DNA of 15,941 nucleotides, taken from positions 1 to 15,941 of the forward strand of contig JAZHEJ010000008.1 in NCBI GenBank assembly GCA_036679665.1. The letters are read 5' to 3'. The DNA is from Tethybacter castelli. GTDB lineage: Bacteria > Pseudomonadota > Gammaproteobacteria > Tethybacterales > Tethybacteraceae. The translations under genes were made by a program, and so were the position numbers. Every line of letters starts with the position of its first letter. Within the stretch, counting starts at the first letter, position 1. Of this stretch, positions 14,470-15,941 are shown in pieces. The notes beneath the pieces were generated by a model that did not search any database, was not told the DNA's origin, and was given only the letters and a program-made list of their open reading frames with translations.

Positions 14470-15323
14470 GTATGGACGCCGCTGTCACCTTACAACTTTC
14501 CCGGCTGTTAAAACGTCTGCAAGACTTGTTGCCCGAACCACTGCCGGAACCTTTTGATTCAGGCTGGTACCGCTGGACGCACACCGATTTTTCGATTGGG
14601 CATTTGCGCAACGTATCTTATGCGCGCACCACCGAATTAAACCGCTTATGTGGTTTGGATGAGGAAATCCGTCAGTTGCGAACCAACACCCGTTGCCTGC
14701 TAAAAGGAAAAACCGCCAACAATGTGTTGTTGACCGGGCCGCGCGGCTGCGGCAAAACCACGTTAATGCGCGAAGTGCTCAACGAGTTTATCGCAGATAA
14801 ACTACGCGTGGTCACGTTGAACCGTCGCTATTTGCAAGATTTGCCTGCGCTAATTGAAGCGCTACGACGCAAAAATGATTGTCCGGTGATAATCGCCTGC
14901 GACGAGTTGTCATTTGCCGGCACGGGAGTTGATCATCTGGAAGTCAAAGCCGCGCTGGACGACTTAGGGCAACTTGATCATGCTTTGATGTATGCGACTT
15001 CAAATCGCCGCCATCTGATACCTGAATATCACGAAGAAAATCTGACCGCGCACACCGATGCGACCGGCCAAGTACATCCTGAAGAAACCACCGAAGAAAA
15101 AATATCCCTGGCTGATCGCTTCGGATTATGGATACCGGTATTCGCCCCTAGCGAAGAAGAATATTTGAATATGGTAACAAGCTGGTTGGGCCATCTGTCC
15201 AAACGCAAATATAGTGCGCAAATCGAAAAACTCGCTGTGCAGTGGGCAAGAGAAAACGGCTCAATGAACGGACGCACCGCTTTGCAGTTTGTCAATCACC
15301 TGTTGCAACAAAATAGCCGATGA
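14466..15323 (+). CDS. DUF815-family P-loop ATPase
   Basis: 285-residue AAA+-like protein of the DUF815 family; the function of the family is not established. Walker A is GPRGCGKTT (91-99, K97), Walker B VIIACDELSF (141-150; the common form is CDDLSF), sensor-like YATSNRRHLIPE (176-187), and the family block EEKISLADRFGLWIPVFAPS. No signal peptide or membrane segment. The frame opens with TTG at 14466, overlapping the argJ TGA (TTGA); ATG at 14472 is an alternative two codons later. Its stop overlaps the next start (ATGA, 15320-15323). In betaproteobacteria this gene commonly lies between argJ and a Nudix/TPS gene (established knowledge from memory), which matches the order here. Confidence 0.9.
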   Translation: MSMDAAVTLQLSRLLKRLQDLLPEPLPEPFDSGWYRWTHTDFSIGHLRNVSYARTTELNRLCGLDEEIRQLRTNTRCLLKGKTANNVLLTGPRGCGKTTLMREVLNEFIADKLRVVTLNRRYLQDLPALIEALRRKNDCPVIIACDELSFAGTGVDHLEVKAALDDLGQLDHALMYATSNRRHLIPEYHEENLTAHTDATGQVHPEETTEEKISLADRFGLWIPVFAPSEEEYLNMVTSWLGHLSKRKYSAQIEKLAVQWARENGSMNGRTALQFVNHLLQQNSR

Positions 15324-15941
15324 GCACATTACCGGGTATTTACGGAATCAGTGCCGCGATATTATGCGACAGCCTGAACAGTTTTTTAGTCCGCCTAGAG
15401 GTTGCGCTGGAAACTAGCCAGCTACGCCTGCTGCAGGTACGCGACAAGCATTTGCGACGACCGGAGCGCGTTGTCTACGCGCAAGAATGCGTAGCCCGTT
15501 GCAAGCCGTACTCATGTCAAGTGCTTATCAATGACGATCCAGAATTAGCCGCTGAAGTCGACGCGGACGGCACCCACGTCTCAAGCGGCAAATTGCAATA
15601 CTGGCAACCTTCCCAACTATTCGGCATGATCGGCTTTTCCGCGCACAACCATAACGAACTGCAACTTGGTTTTGAGCGCTTGGACGCCAGCTTCGCAGTG
15701 TTATCGCCCGTGCTCAAGACCCTCACTCACGTTGATGCGCAACCGCTAGGCTGGGACGGATTTAAGCTACTCGCCCAAGCTTTTCCCAAGCCGATTTTCG
15801 CGCTAGGCGGCGTGCGCCTGGATCAGCTGAACTTAGCTCGCCAGCACCACGCCGCGGAAGTCGCCGCGGACGGCACCCACGTCTCAAGCGGCAAATTGCA
15901 ATACTGGCAACCTTCCCAACTATTCGGCATGATCGGCTTTT
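15320..15941 (+). CDS. Thiamine-phosphate-synthase-like (TPS/TenI) protein, open at window end
   Basis: The frame runs from ATG 15320 to the window end without a stop (207 codons). GIYGISAA, LRLLQVRDKHL, VLINDDPELAAEVDADGTHV, IGFSAHN, FAVLSPVLKTLTHV, LGWDGFKLL and IFALGGV follow the TIM-barrel plan of ThiE/TenI. The PLGWDGF and FALGGV segments most resemble the C-terminal domain of Nudix-TPS fusion proteins found next to DUF815 genes. The N-terminal Nudix half is absent: the start codon overlaps the DUF815 stop by 4 bp and leaves no room. True thiamine-phosphate synthase activity is uncertain. From codon 182 to the end the sequence is an exact copy of an earlier part of the gene, so the last 26 residues are probably not the real C-terminus. 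Confidence 0.85.
   Translation, partial: MSTLPGIYGISAAILCDSLNSFLVRLEVALETSQLRLLQVRDKHLRRPERVVYAQECVARCKPYSCQVLINDDPELAAEVDADGTHVSSGKLQYWQPSQLFGMIGFSAHNHNELQLGFERLDASFAVLSPVLKTLTHVDAQPLGWDGFKLLAQAFPKPIFALGGVRLDQLNLARQHHAAEVAADGTHVSSGKLQYWQPSQLFGMIGF
15562..15638 (+). repeat. 77-bp exact direct repeat, internal copy
   Basis: First copy of a 77-bp sequence in the TPS-like gene, where it codes for the expected ThiE-like segment (DADGTHVSSG onward). It is flanked by unique sequence on both sides and reads naturally in the family context, so this copy is the genuine one. Confidence 0.95.
15865..15941 (+). repeat. 77-bp exact direct repeat, terminal copy at window end
   Basis: Identical over 77 bp to 15562-15638 and ending at the last base of the window. 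The offset is 303 bp, so the reading frame is kept. Just before it GAAGTCG is also shared, then one base differs. In ThiE-like proteins this place should hold the C-terminal phosphate-binding strand, not a repeat of a mid-protein segment. The likeliest cause is an assembly-graph overlap of one k-mer (k=77). Confidence 0.95.

Noticed and set aside
15517..15726. 69-codon minus-strand open frame in the TPS-like gene
   Set aside because: The plus frame matches ThiE/TenI motifs throughout; the minus frame is a shadow.
1..15941. Mobile element, prophage, CRISPR array or defence island
   Set aside because: Nearly all bases belong to recognisable housekeeping genes; no integrase, transposase, regular repeat array or terminal inverted repeats were seen, and the tRNAs show no duplicated 3' end that would mark an attachment site.

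Overview
The window reads as ordinary housekeeping chromosome from a proteobacterium. The best fit is a betaproteobacterium-like lineage of roughly balanced base composition. Pointers are the aconitase N-terminal style, the order argJ - DUF815 ATPase - thiamine-phosphate-synthase-like domain, the tRNA cluster Gly(GCC)-Cys(GCA)-Leu(UAA) (same order as E. coli glyW-cysT-leuZ), and a HemB with an Asp-type rather than Cys-type metal site. This assignment is inference from remembered family sequences. No phage, transposon, CRISPR array or defence system is visible, and I did not find a convincing new system.

Layout. (1) 1-283 is AT-rich non-coding sequence with a long imperfect dyad and perhaps the last 31 codons of an upstream gene. 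(2) 284-2769 holds a divergent pair, an SMP-30/gluconolactonase-type protein (-) and glucose-6-phosphate isomerase (+), with start codons only 14 bp apart. (3) 2938-7428 is a compact plus-strand cluster: acnA, a stand-alone LON-domain protein and nadA. (4) 7578-9032 is a periplasmic Do/HtrA-type protease, convergent with the next operon with 4 bp between stop codons. (5) 12249-9037 (-) is a tightly overlapping operon pdxH-aroK-aroB-hemB, covering vitamin B6 salvage, the shikimate pathway and haem synthesis. (6) 12323-12704 holds three tRNA genes. (7) 12717-15941 runs from an exported thioredoxin-like protein to argJ, a DUF815 P-loop ATPase and a TPS-like protein that is open at the window end.

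How the genes relate: pgi and acnA serve central carbon flow. AcnA and NadA both carry [4Fe-4S] clusters and flank a LON-domain protein. aroK/aroB feed aromatic amino acid synthesis, hemB tetrapyrroles, pdxH PLP supply and argJ arginine. Genes are packed with ATGA, TTGA and longer overlaps, so translational coupling is likely.

The observations most worth a second look are: no recognisable Shine-Dalgarno sequence in front of any of the 14 CDS starts; a TPS domain present without the Nudix domain it is usually fused to in this neighbourhood; an exact 77-bp in-frame repeat that ends at the last base of the window and looks like an assembly-graph artefact; and small anomalies in two of the three tRNAs.
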